64,000 bases of DNA from Margaritispora aquatica (GCA_007644065.1 VJWN01000008.1:1799687-1863686); one strand, 5' to 3'; counted from the stretch's first letter, positions 11,088 to 23,799 are shown. Program-made: numbers and translations. Notes: a model not told the origin generated them from the letters alone.

Positions 11088-11818
11088 TGAGTTTCTCGGC
11101 AAATTGATTCCCTTTGTTGAGTGAAAGCATAACTTCATATACACAGTCATTTCACAAAGAAATATTACAAATTTTGGAAGTAAAAAGATTGTTAAATTGC
11201 TATTTAACACTTTCAACAAGCTTCTGACATTATTATCGTGAGCTAACCATGATATCATAGGATAATGCGATAGCTCTGAGACGTCAAAGATCCTATCTAC
11301 CACCGCTAGCATCTTTTCCATTGGCCGATACTTGCTAGACAAGAAAGGCGCGTCAATGTTGATCAACCACGTGAAAGTTTGCCTTGGTATGACAATATTG
11401 TTTACATAACTTGCCTACTGTTCATTCCCCTCGAAGCAAAGAGGTTTCAATACTACGAATTCCAAGACATTTATGGTGTTTTCCGGTGCCGCAGGTACTT
11501 GCCCCTTTCGGTCTGAGAGGAGAGCTTGCCATGGTCTCCTTGAGATCGACTAGTTCATACAGCGCAAGAGGGACATTCCACTTGAAGTTTCTTCCTCTCT
11601 TAATGGCATATAATCGGAGGATTAAAGAGATCAAGGAGTTGCAGAGGCGTAATGACGTAATCAGACGTGGCACGATGGAGGCGGTAGGAATTGGAACAAA
11701 CATCGAATTGAACAATCGATACAAAATAAGTGAATTCGCTTGCTGGCTCGCTTATGCGATGCTCATATACAATATGCAAACGGCTAAAGTAAATTATATA
11801 CACAACCTCAGGCGTTTC
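11088..11818. other. Intergenic, possible 3' fragment of a third HET gene
   Basis: Bases about 11476-11525 look like the 3' end of the HET pseudogene (shared ttttccggt...gcag..ctt...cggt.tgagagg pattern; reads FPVPQVLAPFGLRGE against FPVLQMLTCPLRCE). The rest is AT-rich without a gene. The frame 11411-12073 runs antisense into the ABC transporter and is not called. Confidence 0.3.
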
Positions 11819-14800
11819 CTACCTCTGCTTGTTCCTCCACATAAACCTCAACCCCAAGAACGCCACAATCCTATAAACCGCTCCAATAGCCAACAGCAAC
11901 AACAAGTCCGTCGTGAACTTATTCAGCTCATATCCCATATGCTTCCGCGCAGGCTCCACATCATACAAGTACATAAGCGGGGTCAAATTCTCCGTGAAGT
12001 ACGCCTCGCTCAACCAGGTCCCTGGACTCGACCGCCAGAGCCACACCATGCGCCACTTCCGCACCGTCGTTAGCTGTGGCGACATGCCGTTCAACACGCC
12101 CACGACCAACGACGACATGACTGCGATCAGGGGCCCGTCTTCGCGCCGGGTAATCATGGAGATCACGGCTGCGAGGCCGTAGATGCACCAGAAATACAGC
12201 AGGTTAGCGACGAAGGAGTCCATGTAGGTAATTCGTGGGGTGGAGAGCAGGTAGAAGAGAGTGGTGAAGTGGAAGTTGGCTAGCACCATTCGTGGGATGG
12301 TCGAGAGTGTTTTGCCGATATAGTAGGCAAAGCGATTGTGTCCGCTTGCTGCTTCACGCCAGTAAACGAGCTTCTCTTCGCCGAAGATTTTGACGCCTGG
12401 TGCGGAGGCTGTGAGACCTATTGCGAGGCCGACGAGGAGTGCCATTTGTGGGATGGAGGAGTAGTCGACTGCTGAGGAGAGGACGGAGTATGGTGCTACG
12501 TAGCCACCACGGAAGTTGTTGCCTTTGGAGTTCAGGTGGGCAAGTCCAATGAGGAATCCAGCTAATGCACCTACACCTATTTCAAAGTAGAAAGACGACT
12601 TCATGCGGTATTGCTGCACGAGGGAGCGCCGAAAGCAGTAGTGTATTTGTCGGTACCATGGTGCACCACGCTGCTTAATTGTTTTCGTTAATGAGCTCAT
12701 CTCAGATGCGGAGATCGTCGGTGCCTTTTCCAAGAATGATGCCCGAACATCAACTCTGTTCTTGGCCCAGTAGTCAATCAAGTATTTTACAGAGGCGTCA
12801 CCTGAAGCCTTGTATGTACGACCCTCACCAGCAATGATATCTCCCATAATATCGGCTGGGTTGCTGTGATCGGGAAAGTTGAATCCTCTGCCTTCAAGAT
12901 GTGGCTGGATATTGTTCTGTGGGCCACAATAGAGCATTCTTCCAGCTCCCAGTAGCACCAAACTATCCAGAGATTCAAAGATCTCTTGCCGAGGCTGGTG
13001 GATAATAGTTACAATTGTCATTCCCAGCCGTGAAAGTGCTTTCAACGTAGACATAATCGATGCAGCTGCTGTTGCATCCAAGCCAGAGGTTGGCTCGTCT
13101 AGAAACAATGCCATTGGAGCTGCAGCAAGTTCCATTCCAATAGATACTCGTTTCCGTTGACCTCCTGATATCACTGGAGCTCCAGGACTCCCAACTTGCG
13201 AGTCTTTGACGTGGGTCAATTGTAAGCAGCTCAGGAGAATATCTACATGGTGTTGTATTTCGTTTTCCTTCCAGTTGGCAGGTAGTCGAATTCTAGCCGA
13301 GTGCAGGATATTCTCACGAACTGTCATTTCGGGCAGAACGATATCATCCTGTGGGACGTATCCAATAATCTTCTTATACCTACTTCATGTTAGCTTAATT
13401 TTTGACAATTCCTTGAGACCATACTTTGAGATATTTCCGGCAACGCCATTTACTTTTGTCACACCGGAAGTGTTTGTCGTCTTTCCCATCAAAACGTTTA
13501 CGAAAGTTGCTAAATGAAATTAGACCCAACCTCCAATTACATTTCTGGAGCTTCACTCACATTTTCCAGCTCCTGACGCTCCCATCACACCCCAAAGCGA
13601 TCCAGCGTGTATCGTTCCAGATACATCTGACAGAATCACTTTACCAGATTTCGGTGCTTTGAATCCCAGATCTTGGAATTCGAAACTCAATCCAAATTTC
13701 GATGCCCCCAGACATTTAGATAGCGATTGCACGAAAAGTTGTAGATCATTCTTGTGGTCGCCTCCTTCGTTTAGCAGCTGCTTTTGTAATCCAGTATCAG
13801 AGTCCAAAGCTCCCAATTCCTCAAATCCCGTTGGTCTCCTCCGCAAATCGTGCATTCGTGGCTCCATTTCCAAGTCTGGTGAATTGAACGCATGGGTACT
13901 ATCATCCAGTTCCTGATACCTGGTCCGTCGAAATCCACCAGTTTTCTTGACCCCCTTCTTGAAAAAAGATTTCCTGGACATCGTGTTATTCTTGTGTTTC
14001 CGCTTATATGTGTCGTACAATTTGTCCATAATCGTGAGTGTAATAAGGATGAAATCCACAATGATCACAATTCCTAGCGGTAAGATGGACATATCCCTTT
14101 CCGATCCTGGTCGGCACCTCGATCCAACAGCACATATCTTAGGCGCAATCGAGCCCTGGTGACAATAAGACCCTTCCGGGCAAAGTATCTTTGCTGTACC
14201 ATTAGGACAAAAGTACCCAGCCTGGCAGATTACAGGCTCGTATGTCCCTTGCGCGTATCTACACACGCCGCCAGTGAGACGTGTTGCCAGACAATCGAAG
14301 GCTGGTGGACAGTATGTTGGGGGATGATCTGCGGTATTATTTGGGCCTATATATGTCAGAATTATAGATGACTTGCTTGAGGAATATACTTACAATAAAA
14401 TCCCTTGGAGCAACCCGTAGCAAGCCACGAGCTAGAATTTTGGAGTGAAAGGGGGAATGATCCCATCTGTAGACATGTAGATTTATATCCCGCCGCATTC
14501 GCAGCTTCGATCAGTGCTGTCGTATTATCGCTGTTTATATTCGTCAAATTGGCCTGTGAGAAGTCCGTACTCGTAGCCAGAGCTGATAGGAAAGTATTCG
14601 TTGGAAGTAGGCTCGTGGGTATAACTGTCGTGCTTGGAATGAGGGTCGTCATATTTTCTTCGACCGTCACGAAAAATCCAACAGATGAACAAATAGATGA
14701 ACAATAGAGATACGAATACAGAGAGAAAGGAAAGACGCGTAGAAAACAGAAATACACCTATCTCTTCCCAAGTGCTTACCTCTGGCTCCATATGTAGCAA

Positions 14801-15024
14801 TCCATCGTAGTGCAGATTCGTAAATTCTGCCCGACAGTGCATTACCCTGCTCGTGGTGGACGAAATTACATGTTAACCTTACGTGTAGATCCTCCTTGTG
14901 CTCCGCTTAGGACGAATAGGAGAGATCCTGTCGTTGCGAGCGGTATCAAATTGCTCTCAATGGAGATGTGCTGGGGTTTGAGTAAGCAGGTAGGGCTACG
15001 CCGCAAACTGAAAGGCAGTGCCAT
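11819..15024 (-). CDS. ABCG-type half transporter with Cys-rich ectodomain
   Basis: Six exons on the minus strand (15024-14878, 14846-14780, 14657-14394, 14346-13561, 13509-13425, 13379-11819) give 969 aa. A hydrophobic leader (PLATTGSLLFVLSGAQ) precedes an extracellular Ser/Thr- and Cys-rich part with repeated CP..YC units (CQAGYFCPNG, CPEGSYC), then a membrane segment, a linker and the ATPase: Walker A GASGAGKST split by an intron, signature ISGGQRKRVSIG, Walker B ALFLDEPTSGLD and a following His loop. An ABC2 membrane domain with about six segments ends the protein. This layout matches fungal ABCG proteins with Cys-rich repeats, likely lipid or drug exporters. The first intron is only 31 bases, so the N-terminal 49 residues are uncertain; the rest is firm. 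Confidence 0.85.
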
Positions 15025-15618
15025 GTTCAAAGATGGGGGCTAAAAATGGCAGTTTTGACCCACAAGAACTATTTGAATATGCGATTCTTCTGCGTATGAT
15101 TATTACTTCTCGTTGATAGTTGATTGAGTAAGGAAATGCGCAGGAGAAGCAGTTGTCACGTTGTTTTAGATGCATTGAATTTGGGCGGAGGTTTTCTTCC
15201 ACCATCTCCAAATCCCGGAGTAATTGATGTGGAGACAACAGAGCTCCATGCTGACTGGACAGCTCGTATGCGTTTCAGCCATCCCCACCTGTCCAAAGCA
15301 CAGGATCCACGACTTTGGTCTCAGAGGCGCAGTGATTGGAAAGGAGTGCGGGCCGTTGAGGAACTTGTATCGTGGCGCAAGGTGAGGCAGATTGAAATGC
15401 CAAATGATTTATGTCGGCAAAGCCACGCGATCTGATGCCAAGAATAGAATATCACACACTGAAGCGAACCTGATGTTGTCGTATTGTTTGCTTTCTGTCG
15501 ATCTCATGGCTGAGCAGACCTCGCAGTGTTTACATGGAAAATGGGCTTGATCTTCCAGATCTCAATCTATATATTTTGAGAAATTGATTGATATTGCGGC
15601 TCGAGACTGGCGACACTA
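15025..15618. other. Intergenic between two minus-strand genes
   Basis: It contains the promoter of the ABC transporter and the 3' side of the paraoxonase-like gene. ORFs here have no recognisable motif. Confidence 0.35.
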
Positions 15619-16964
15619 TCAAATTCCCTTCGTCTCACAAATTGTGATGAATGGAGAAACAGCACCACCAAGAAAGATCCGGCCAGTCTCAACATCATGG
15701 ACTGCAGTTGTTGCTCCTGGAAATACTGCTCCATTGTCTTCCATCACTGTTTCAACACGATAATCTCCCTTCTTCTCTGCAAGATGACCTTGTCTACCAG
15801 GTCCTTTGTATTGTTCCCCTCCGCGACTGATTTTCAACACCGTGCTTCCTGGGTGGATGTTCATGGGATCCTTCGAGCTTCGAGCCCATTTCCATATTTG
15901 AGGCATGCCGGCAGCATAGATGTCCCCGTTTTTGTCGATAGACAGATTGTCGATGGGCATTGTCTCGATACGATCTAATTTGGTAAAGGTATGATCTTGA
16001 TTGAGAGAGAATACATCAACGTAGCCCCCTGATGTGGATGGGACATATATTAGTCCATCTCGGCCCCATACTAACCCGTTGGGCATATTGAAACCAGAAG
16101 ACCAGGCAATATTGCAAGCGTACCCACTGCAAAACACAACATTCCCTCCTCCAAGGAAAGGGTCAAGACCTCGTCGCTAACGGCATTAGAAGCTGTCGTA
16201 CTGGAAGATATGTGCGACTTACCCTACCAACTTTCGCACTGTGATCATTCGATATCACAAACGAGTGATCGTTCACCCAAGCAATATTGTTGGGGGTCTG
16301 GATTAGAGGATGGATGGTCGTCCTTACATGTTGCATGGTCGAACTACCAACTGTCGTGATGAAATGTTCAATCGTGGAGTTTGCTCCTACGAGCGACGCA
16401 TCCAAAGCCGCTCCCGTGACTGGATCAAATGGTGGACGATGATTGATAACAAGCATACGCAAGATATCGCTATGCTTGTTGAATAAGATATCGAATCCAT
16501 GAAGGTTGAGGGTAGCATCACCATTGTTGCCAGAGAAGTTCTCGATTGTAAGCCATCGGATGCGATCACGGATGTGGCCTGCTCCTCTGGTATCTAGAAC
16601 AGCAATTCTATCTGTCAAGCTGCGAGCTGAGGCATTCAAATGATCAACACTAGCTGTCAAGTTAGCTTCTATTCCAGGGAGGTGGTAATGAAACTTACGC
16701 TGGCAGCCACTGGGCACGACTTCGAGAGTCTGAGCAAGCCATATATAAATGTCCAGTCTTATCGTGCAACCACATATCTTCACATCCTTCGAGACCCAAC
16801 TCATCGATTTTGGTGCAGCTCACATGGTTGAAATCCTTGATAGATTGAACGTGACGCCCGTATCCGATGATGTTGAAGATAAAATGCTTGAAGACGAATT
16901 GATAAAGGACAGCAGTGAACACAACACCAACAATCGCAGCTTTGGAGATGAGGTTCACCATCAT
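15619..16964 (-). CDS. Paraoxonase/arylesterase-like beta-propeller protein
   Basis: Three exons (16964-16699, 16649-16223, 16176-15619) give 416 aa. The start carries a signal anchor (AAIVGVVFTAVLYQFVF), and the body shows the serum paraoxonase / SMP-30 pattern: GCEDMWLHDKTGHLYMACSD early, then DTRG, NLHGFDIL, TPNNIAWVNDHSFVISND and MPNGLVWGRDGLIYVPST. The Asn/Asp residues in these blocks are the calcium ligands of the family. Relatives are lactonases or arylesterases at the ER or cell surface. The exact substrate cannot be read from sequence. At the second junction the exon-3 start could also lie a few bases downstream; the chosen one keeps phase 0. It lies tail-to-head with the ABC transporter upstream on the same strand. 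Confidence 0.8.
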
Positions 16965-17768
16965 GAGGCAAAATTGAAAAAAACAAATTCGAAGGCTTCT
17001 CTAAAACACGATTCACACCAAGTTGCATGCAGTAAAAGGCTCCCAGCTCGACTTCACAAGCTCATGAGGCAAGGCGATAAAGAAAGGGTTGGAAAAAGAA
17101 AAGAAAAAATGGAAAGATTTCTTCAGCTTGGCCTGCATTTTCACCCACAAACACTTGCAAATGTGATGTCCTCCCTCCGTCCCTCCCTCAACCTCGGGCG
17201 CTCGTCCTCACACCCCGCTTCAAGTGTCTCGGGAATAACATAAGAGGTTAGTACGTATGTATATATCGCCGAAAGCAAAACAACCTCACGTGGAATGCAT
17301 GCTTGCTTGATATGTTCATTACAGCATTCATCACATCGCTTGTCGAAGTATATCCTCATTTTCACCTCTCAGTGTCTCTTGGTGCAAGAAAATACAAGCT
17401 GCTGACTGAGCTTACCAAGCCAAGCCCTCTCAACAGGGCGATTCCAGTGGCAAGTTTGGCGAGTGCTCAGTGGTCTCTGCTGCAGTAAGTGCTCGCTGAG
17501 AAATGCCCCGGACCCCAGATTTCAACAATTCCAAGCCGCTTTTCCTATCTTCCATTCGACTTTCACCACAAATTCACGGCATCTATTCCGCTCTCTGCGA
17601 GTTCTGTACATAAGATAAATGGATTACCTGATTCCCTGAATTCCCTGATTTCTTCCTCCATTCAGATCTTCTTCTTTTGTCATGCTTGCTTGCCATCCCA
17701 CTTCTAACGTTCAATTAACCATAGCATAGCATAGCATAGCAAAGTGTATCACAATATCCACAGACAAC
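16965..17768. other. Divergent intergenic region with ATAGC repeat
   Basis: Shared upstream region of the paraoxonase-like gene (minus) and the dehydrogenase (plus). It is CT-rich towards 17,700 and contains four ATAGC units at 17721-17740, just before the dehydrogenase start. No gene seen. Confidence 0.4.
17721..17740. repeat. ATAGC x4 tandem repeat
   Basis: Four perfect 5-base units 28 bases before the dehydrogenase start codon, probably in its 5' leader. Confidence 0.9.
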
Positions 17769-19356
17769 ATGGCGCGCAATATCTCAGTTGCGGAAATATC
17801 AAAGCACAATACTCCTAAGGATCTGTGGCTAGTGGTCGATGATACTGTTTATGATATGACAGAGTATGCGAGCGAGCATCCAGGAGGACCAGAAAGTATG
17901 GTATCTCTCTGCGCGCATTTGACATTGGTTGACATCGATAGTAATATACAAGCATGCTGGCGGAGATGCTTCCGTAGCATACAACGAAATCCATGCGCCA
18001 TCACTCATCAAGAGCACATTAGCATCCTCAAAAATACTAGGAACAATAGATCCTTCTACAATTACATCCGAATGGCAAAAGCCCAGGCCGACAGTCACAA
18101 AGTCTCTTGGGCCAGATTCGAAACCTCCTCTAGATACACTCATAAATACGCACGATTTTGTCACAGCTGCCCGTCTAAGCAGCACAGCTAAGACCTGGGC
18201 TTTCTACTCCTCTGCAGCGACAGACTTGAACACCAAAAATAGGAACAATTCTGCGTACTCAGATATTGGTTTGCGACCCCGCATATTGGTCAATGTCAAG
18301 AATCCAAGTACGAAAACGGAGATGCTGGGCGTTAAGATGGATGTGCCGATTTTCTGCTCTCCAGCCGCAATGGCTAAGATGATACACCTGGATGGTGAGA
18401 AGGGAATCGCAAGGGGATGCAGGACAATGGGCATTCCGCAATGCGTTTCTACAAGTGCCTCATTTCCCATAGCTGAGATATTTGCCTCTGTTGAAGAGGA
18501 GGGCTCATATGGAAGCTTTGGCCCGGGGTCAACGCCCTTGTTCTTTCAGTTGTACGTTGACAAACAACGAGAGAAAAGTGAGAAGCTGCTTAAACATGTA
18601 GAGAGCCTAGGCATCAAGGCTATATTCCTCACAGTTGATGCCCCAGTAGCAGGGAAGCGAGAAGCAGACGAGAGAGTGAAAGCGGACGAATCAATGGGTG
18701 CTGCGCCGATGTCTGGAGCAAGTGCTAAGAACGATAAGAAAGGGGGCGCGTTAGGAAGACTGATGGCATCGTTTATTGATTCATCGCTATGCTGGGATGA
18801 TATTGCTTGGTTAAGGAAATGCACGAAACTCCCCATTGTTCTCAAAGGTGTTCAAACTGCGATGGACGCTCGAAAGGCAGCAGAAATGGGCATCGATGGC
18901 ATTATGCTCAGCAATCATGGTGGCAGGAGTTTGGATACTTCCCCTGCGCCAATTTTGGTCTTGCTTGAATTACAGAAAAATTGTCCTGAAGTCTTCGAGG
19001 GTATGGAAGTGTTTGTAGATGGTGGTATTATGCGTGGTACGGATATCTTCAAAGCATTGTGCCTCGGAGCTAAAAGTGTGGGCATCGGAAGAGGCTTTCT
19101 CTATGCTCTAAATTATGGAAGCGAGGGTGTCGAGAAGTTCGTTGAGAGTAAGTCCTTGGTACCATGAAAGACTGAGCGACATGGCTAACGGTTTTTAGTT
19201 CTTAAAGACGAACTTACGACAACGATGCAGATGATGGGCGTCACAGATCTAAGTCAGGTGCATCCAGGCATGCTGAACACAGGAGCAGTTGACCACCTCA
19301 TTCCAAGCGGAGAGGAGCATCCGTATGCTAGGTGGAGGCCCCGATCGAAAATATAG
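17769..19356 (+). CDS. Cytochrome b5 / FMN-dependent 2-hydroxyacid dehydrogenase (L-lactate dehydrogenase, cytochrome b2 type)
   Basis: Three exons (17769-17895, 17942-19147, 19199-19356) give 496 aa. Residues 1-75 are a cytochrome b5 domain with both haem His ligands (EHPGG and, across the first intron, YKHAGGDAS). The rest is an FMN TIM barrel with FCSPAAMAKMIH, LFFQLYV, FLTVDAPVAGKRE, PIVLKGV, the catalytic LSNHGGRSLD and the phosphate-binding VDGGIMRGTD and GIGRGF. These proteins oxidise L-lactate or similar acids and pass electrons to cytochrome c. Yeast Cyb2 is imported into the mitochondrial intermembrane space by a long presequence. This protein begins directly with the b5 domain, so it is probably cytosolic or uses another route. 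First ATG chosen; no upstream in-frame start is evident. Confidence 0.88.
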
Positions 19357-20290
19357 TTGCAATACAAAACCAGTTCACGAGATTACACAAAATGTACAAC
19401 ACGTCTCTTCTACTGGCGCTAGGCATTGTGTTCCTTTTGATTGATGCTCACCTGATCTCAAGTTCTTGTACGCCATGCTCAGATACTAGGTGCGCTCTAT
19501 CACGAAGGGATGTGAGTCCTTCGTATTGTTCATGTAAGCGAACTTTCCAGTGTTCGATGTCCCGCACTGTCAAGAACTCTGGGTACAGATCAGCCGTCAT
19601 ATCGCGAATGTTGCATGGAACAAAATGTTGATCTCCTGCGGTGTTTCCCTCCACATGAAATACTCGGAATTCATAAGTGCCTGTTGTAGCCTATATATTT
19701 CTGTCTTTCTCTGTCATTCGCACCTCACATTCAATTTCACAATTCTAAATTGCTTCAGTCACTCATTCCTCACCACCATTTTATATTCCCAAACTTATCT
19801 GGCACCTCAACTGATCGCAACAACCAGGCTATCCAAAAGCAGCACTCAAAGCTATAACACCAGCAGGCAGGGCCCAAAAACAGCTGGAACAAAATATTTA
19901 CCGATGCGGTGCTGATGGTAGCCTTGAGTGTCTGTGGATATGTGGTGAAAGAGGGTGTACGGACAATGGTGTCTCCGGGGAGAGCGATAAGTGTCTCTCA
20001 GGGTTGTGAGTTGATCTTACAACCTTGTTTGTGGAGTGACTGGGGGCTGTTTGGCTGACGGTGTGTTTGATCATTAGTGAGAGCGTTTACTTGAGCATTA
20101 AGCTAGGTGAGGTCTGAGGTATTTTTTAGGGGCTTCATGGTTGTTCTTTTAGCCCATGGTGATAATTCTCAAGCTTATTAGATTTGTGCTGTGTAAATCC
20201 AGGGGCCTAAGCATGTAAGATTGATGTTGGTTTTCGCGTTCATTGTGCGTTCATTGTGCGTTCATTATGTCTATCCTATCAAATGTGCGC
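19357..20290. other. Intergenic, convergent 3' ends, 11-base tandem repeat
   Basis: No gene seen. Three units of GCGTTCATT(G/A)T stand at 20236-20268, between the convergent ends of the dehydrogenase and the 2OG oxygenase. Confidence 0.4.
20236..20268. repeat. 11-base tandem repeat x3
   Basis: GCGTTCATTGT twice, then one unit ending AT. It lies 23 bases downstream of the oxygenase A stop codon. Confidence 0.9.
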
Positions 20291-21691
20291 CTACTGTAGT
20301 AGCAGATCATACGTCCACTCAGCCTCCGGTACATCCCTATACTTGATACTCGTTGGATGCTTCTTCCTCGCTGGCAACACTTTCCTGATATACAGGGCCC
20401 CAACATTGAAATCCTCGAACTTCCTCTCATTTTCCTCTTCTCCTTCTCCCTCGTCAACTAAGACCTTCACATCAGCACCAGGATCCATGGTCAGGAAAAA
20501 TGGCAACGAGTATCGCTCTGCGCCTGTTTTATTCCGCACCCTGTGCACGGCAGCGAGGAATCTTCCGTTGGTCTGGCGCTCGAGGTATTGCCCTACATTA
20601 CAGACAAGTGCGTTTGGCAGGGCAGGTACAGAGATCCACTGTCCAGTGGGCGTAAGCACTTCTAGTGCTGAAAGGGAGGGTGTTTGCAGGACGAGTGTCA
20701 AGTCTGGAAGTTCTTCAATCAGTCAAGTCGACATTTCATCTAAAACTCTTCACTTACATGAGAAATCAGAATGAGCGCCTAGCCCGATATTCTCCGCATC
20801 GTTCTCCTTATCTTCTGGTGGCACAGGAGGATAATGCAATGGTCTCATCCCCGTGATTGGGAAATTGAAGAATTCCTTCAGGAAAGCATTCTCATCGATA
20901 CCGAGACCTAAAGCGAGGAGACGCACGAGCTTGAGTGAGAGCGGTAGCACCTCGTTGTAGTATCTGTACAAGCCTTCCCGGAACCAGGGCGCGGAGCTTG
21001 GCCAGATGTTTTGGGGTCGGGTGAGTGTTGATGGTGGTGAGGAGCCTGTTTTTGAGATGTATGATTGCTCGGGCTCAAGCGGACAATCGCCCATGGTGAA
21101 CGCTTCTTTGAAATCTAGGTTTTAGTCAGTGACTTGGTGTCTTTGCAGTTTATAAGTTGTCGCTAATGCATAAATGATTAGATGAGAACACACCCATTCG
21201 CGTCCTTGGATCAATCTTCGTCTCGCCAATTGGTTCATATCCCCTGATCGCGGGGTTCTTCTGCACATGTGAATCCATCTTGCTTTGCGAATCCAAGGCG
21301 AAGAACTTCTTCAATACCCCGAAGGTCTCCTCTTGCAGTGTTTCAGAGAGCCCATGGCCTGTGAGGTAGAAGAAGCCGCATGTACTGCATGCTGAGAGGA
21401 GCTCCTTTGCGAGTGCCGAGCGGACTGATGGGTCAGGAGAATCGATGTGGGTTACGTCTATGGTTGGAATGGTAGTGATGTTTGAGGGTGAGGCTGTAAC
21501 TTTGCGGTAGGTTGGTGTTGAGCCGGAGTGAAAGAAGACATATTGGGGATCTTGAAACTGGGGTTTATTAGTGCTGAATAGGGTTATAGGTAGCTAAGGT
21601 ATAGCCAAGTGTTTGTCAGGTGATGAATACCTACTTTGTCTTTTGGGTCCTCAAAGCCTGGAGCTGAAGGAGTTGTGATAACATCAGTCAT
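20291..21691 (-). CDS. 2-oxoglutarate/Fe(II) oxygenase, isopenicillin-N-synthase type (A)
   Basis: Four exons (21691-21635, 21557-21194, 21114-20758, 20703-20291) give 396 aa. It has the DIOX_N part (TIPTIDVTHID, CGFFYLTGHG) and the jelly-roll core. Iron ligands are the His and Asp of GAHSDFSYLT, formed across the last intron, and the distal His of AAVHRVRN. The 2-oxoglutarate-binding Arg-x-Ser is in GAERYSLPFF. It is transcribed away from the MFS gene through a 471-base shared region, and a second oxygenase of the same superfamily lies beyond that permease. Family members hydroxylate or desaturate small molecules; the substrate is not predictable here. Confidence 0.88.
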
Positions 21692-22162
21692 CGTGAGTGG
21701 TCTTGCTTCTACTTTCTCATGAGAGTTTTCTTCTGACTCCAGATCAGTCCTTTCAGCTCAGTCGAGTTCAACAGCAATGTATTGAGGATGAAGTTCCAGC
21801 GGGTCGATATCCCGAAAATGAGCTTCAAGAGTGGGGTCGATATCACATCTCGGCCGATTCACCGAACCTTTCTCTCTCAAATCCAAAGATTGTCCAATCA
21901 AAGTCGATAACTTGCTTACGAATGAGCTTTGAAGATATACTTTTGGTCCCTATCTCATGGATCTGCCTTTCCGCCGCGCGAAAGGGGGGTCGATAAGCTA
22001 AGCGAGATATTTCCCTAGACACGGCATGGATCACGGCCAAGTATCAAGAATGGGAGGCATTCACAGCGAGGCCATAAGATCTTTGCGAAATCGCATTTTA
22101 GTGAATGGCGTGGAGAGAAAGTAGAACTCAAGTGCTGTACTCAAAGTGACACTCATCACATC
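21692..22162. promoter_or_regulatory. Shared divergent promoter of oxygenase A and MFS permease
   Basis: The two start codons face away from each other across 471 bases. No gene lies between them, so the region must hold both promoters. That favours joint regulation, but no specific binding site was recognised. Confidence 0.45.
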
Positions 22163-23799
22163 ATGGGTGTCTTCCAAACCATATTCGCGTCCTCGTATGG
22201 ACCAGACGCACCAGAGTTCTTCCTTTGGTATCCTAAAGGTACTCCAAAGTCCGAGAAGAAGCTACTTTTCAAAATCGACTTCTTCATCCTCACTTTTGGC
22301 TGCTTGGCGTATTTCACCAAATGGCTGGATCAAGCCAATCTTTCCAATGCATATGTGTCGGGCATGAAGGAAGACCTGAATATGTACGGCAACCAATACA
22401 GTTATGCTGTGACTTGCTTTCAAGTTGGAACGATTCTAGGAGGAATCCCGAGTAACTTGCTGTTGACTTGGGTGAGGCCAAGGTATTTGCTACCGGGGTG
22501 CGAGTTCTTGTGGGCGATTTTGACCGTGGCGACGTATAAGGTTACAAGCTATAACCAGGTGATTATTGTTCCTTAGTCCTGGAGCAAACTCAAGGTTCTA
22601 ATTCAAGTAGCTCTACCCTCTTCGTTTCTTCATCGGCTTCCTCGAAGGCTCCTCTTTCGTTGGAATTCAATACATTCTCGGCTCCTGGTATAAACGCACC
22701 GAATTGGGAAAGCGAACCGCGATCTTCTCATCTGCAGCATATATCGGCACCATGATCTCAGGTTATCTCCAATCTGCTGTACTCAAGGCTTTGCCAGGAA
22801 CTCATGGCATCGCAGCTTGGCGCTGGGTTTTCATTATTGAAGGCTGCATGACTATTTTTGTCTCAATTTATGGATTTCTCTTCTTTCCTGATACACCAGA
22901 AACGACAAAGGCGTTCTACTTCAGCGAGGAGGATGTGAGAAGAGCGAAGGAGAGATTGGTGGAGGATGGGAGAGAGCCGAGGGGCTCGTTTGAGTGGGGC
23001 ATGTTCAAGAGAGTTTTGGGAACATGGCAGCTTTATGTGTTGACTATCTTGTGGATGTGGGTTAAATTCCTGCAAAGGAGGTTTGAAGAATGCTGATGAA
23101 GTGACAGGTTCTGGAATACTACTGTTGGAAAAGTCGCCAACACTGTGATGGCTCTGTGGATGAAGTCAGACAAGGAACATAAGTGGTCGATTTACCAAGT
23201 CAACAATGTCCCGACTGCGATTAACGGATGGAACATCATCATGATCCTAGCAGCCAATATCTACGTTGACGCAACAGGCCGTCGAATGGTAGTTGTGGTA
23301 GCGAATTTGGTAAGTCCGAAAACACGAATCTCTATATATCTCTAACAAAAATCAGTGCCTCCTCATCTTCGGAACCATCTGCCTCATTGCTTGGAACGTC
23401 CCACTTGGTCTCAAAATCGTCGCATACATATTCGCTGGAACTGACGGACCCCTCTCACCAATCTATATGTCGTGGGCCAACATCCTTTGCTCGAACGATT
23501 CGCAACTGCGTGCTCTCACCATTGCGATCATGAACTCGTGCGGTGCGGCGCTCACGACTGTCATCCAACAGTTCTTGTATCCGGTTGTTGATGCACCGAA
23601 ATATAAGAAGGGTTTCCCTGCTAGCTTAGGCTTTATTGGCGGTATGTGTATCTGGGTGTTCGTTGTGAGGGGGTTTGAGATTAGGGCTTTGGAGGCTAAG
23701 GATATTGATGTTGAGGGAGATGAGGTTGAGAGTGGCAGTGAGATTGACAAGACTGGAAAGAGTGTCAATGTCGGTGTTTCTGTTGTTGGCAAAATGTAG
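22163..23799 (+). CDS. MFS permease, allantoate/Dal5-like (anion:cation symporter) family
   Basis: Four exons (22163-22558, 22611-23056, 23108-23309, 23356-23799) give 495 aa with about 12 membrane segments. The N terminus has the family's signature DFFILTFGCLAYFTKWLDQAN and NLSNAYVSGMKEDL, followed by YPLRFFIGFLEGS and GSWYKRTELGKR, and later WRWVFIIEG. Known members carry allantoate, pantothenate, nicotinate, biotin or other organic anions with protons at the plasma membrane. The gene sits between two 2OG-Fe(II) oxygenases, so it may import or export their substrate. The cytoplasmic tail is acidic and not conserved. Confidence 0.87.

Noticed and set aside
11411..12073. 220-codon plus-strand ORF
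   Set aside because: Its second half is antisense to the conserved ABC2 membrane domain and shows no family motif; only its first part may contain a HET remnant.
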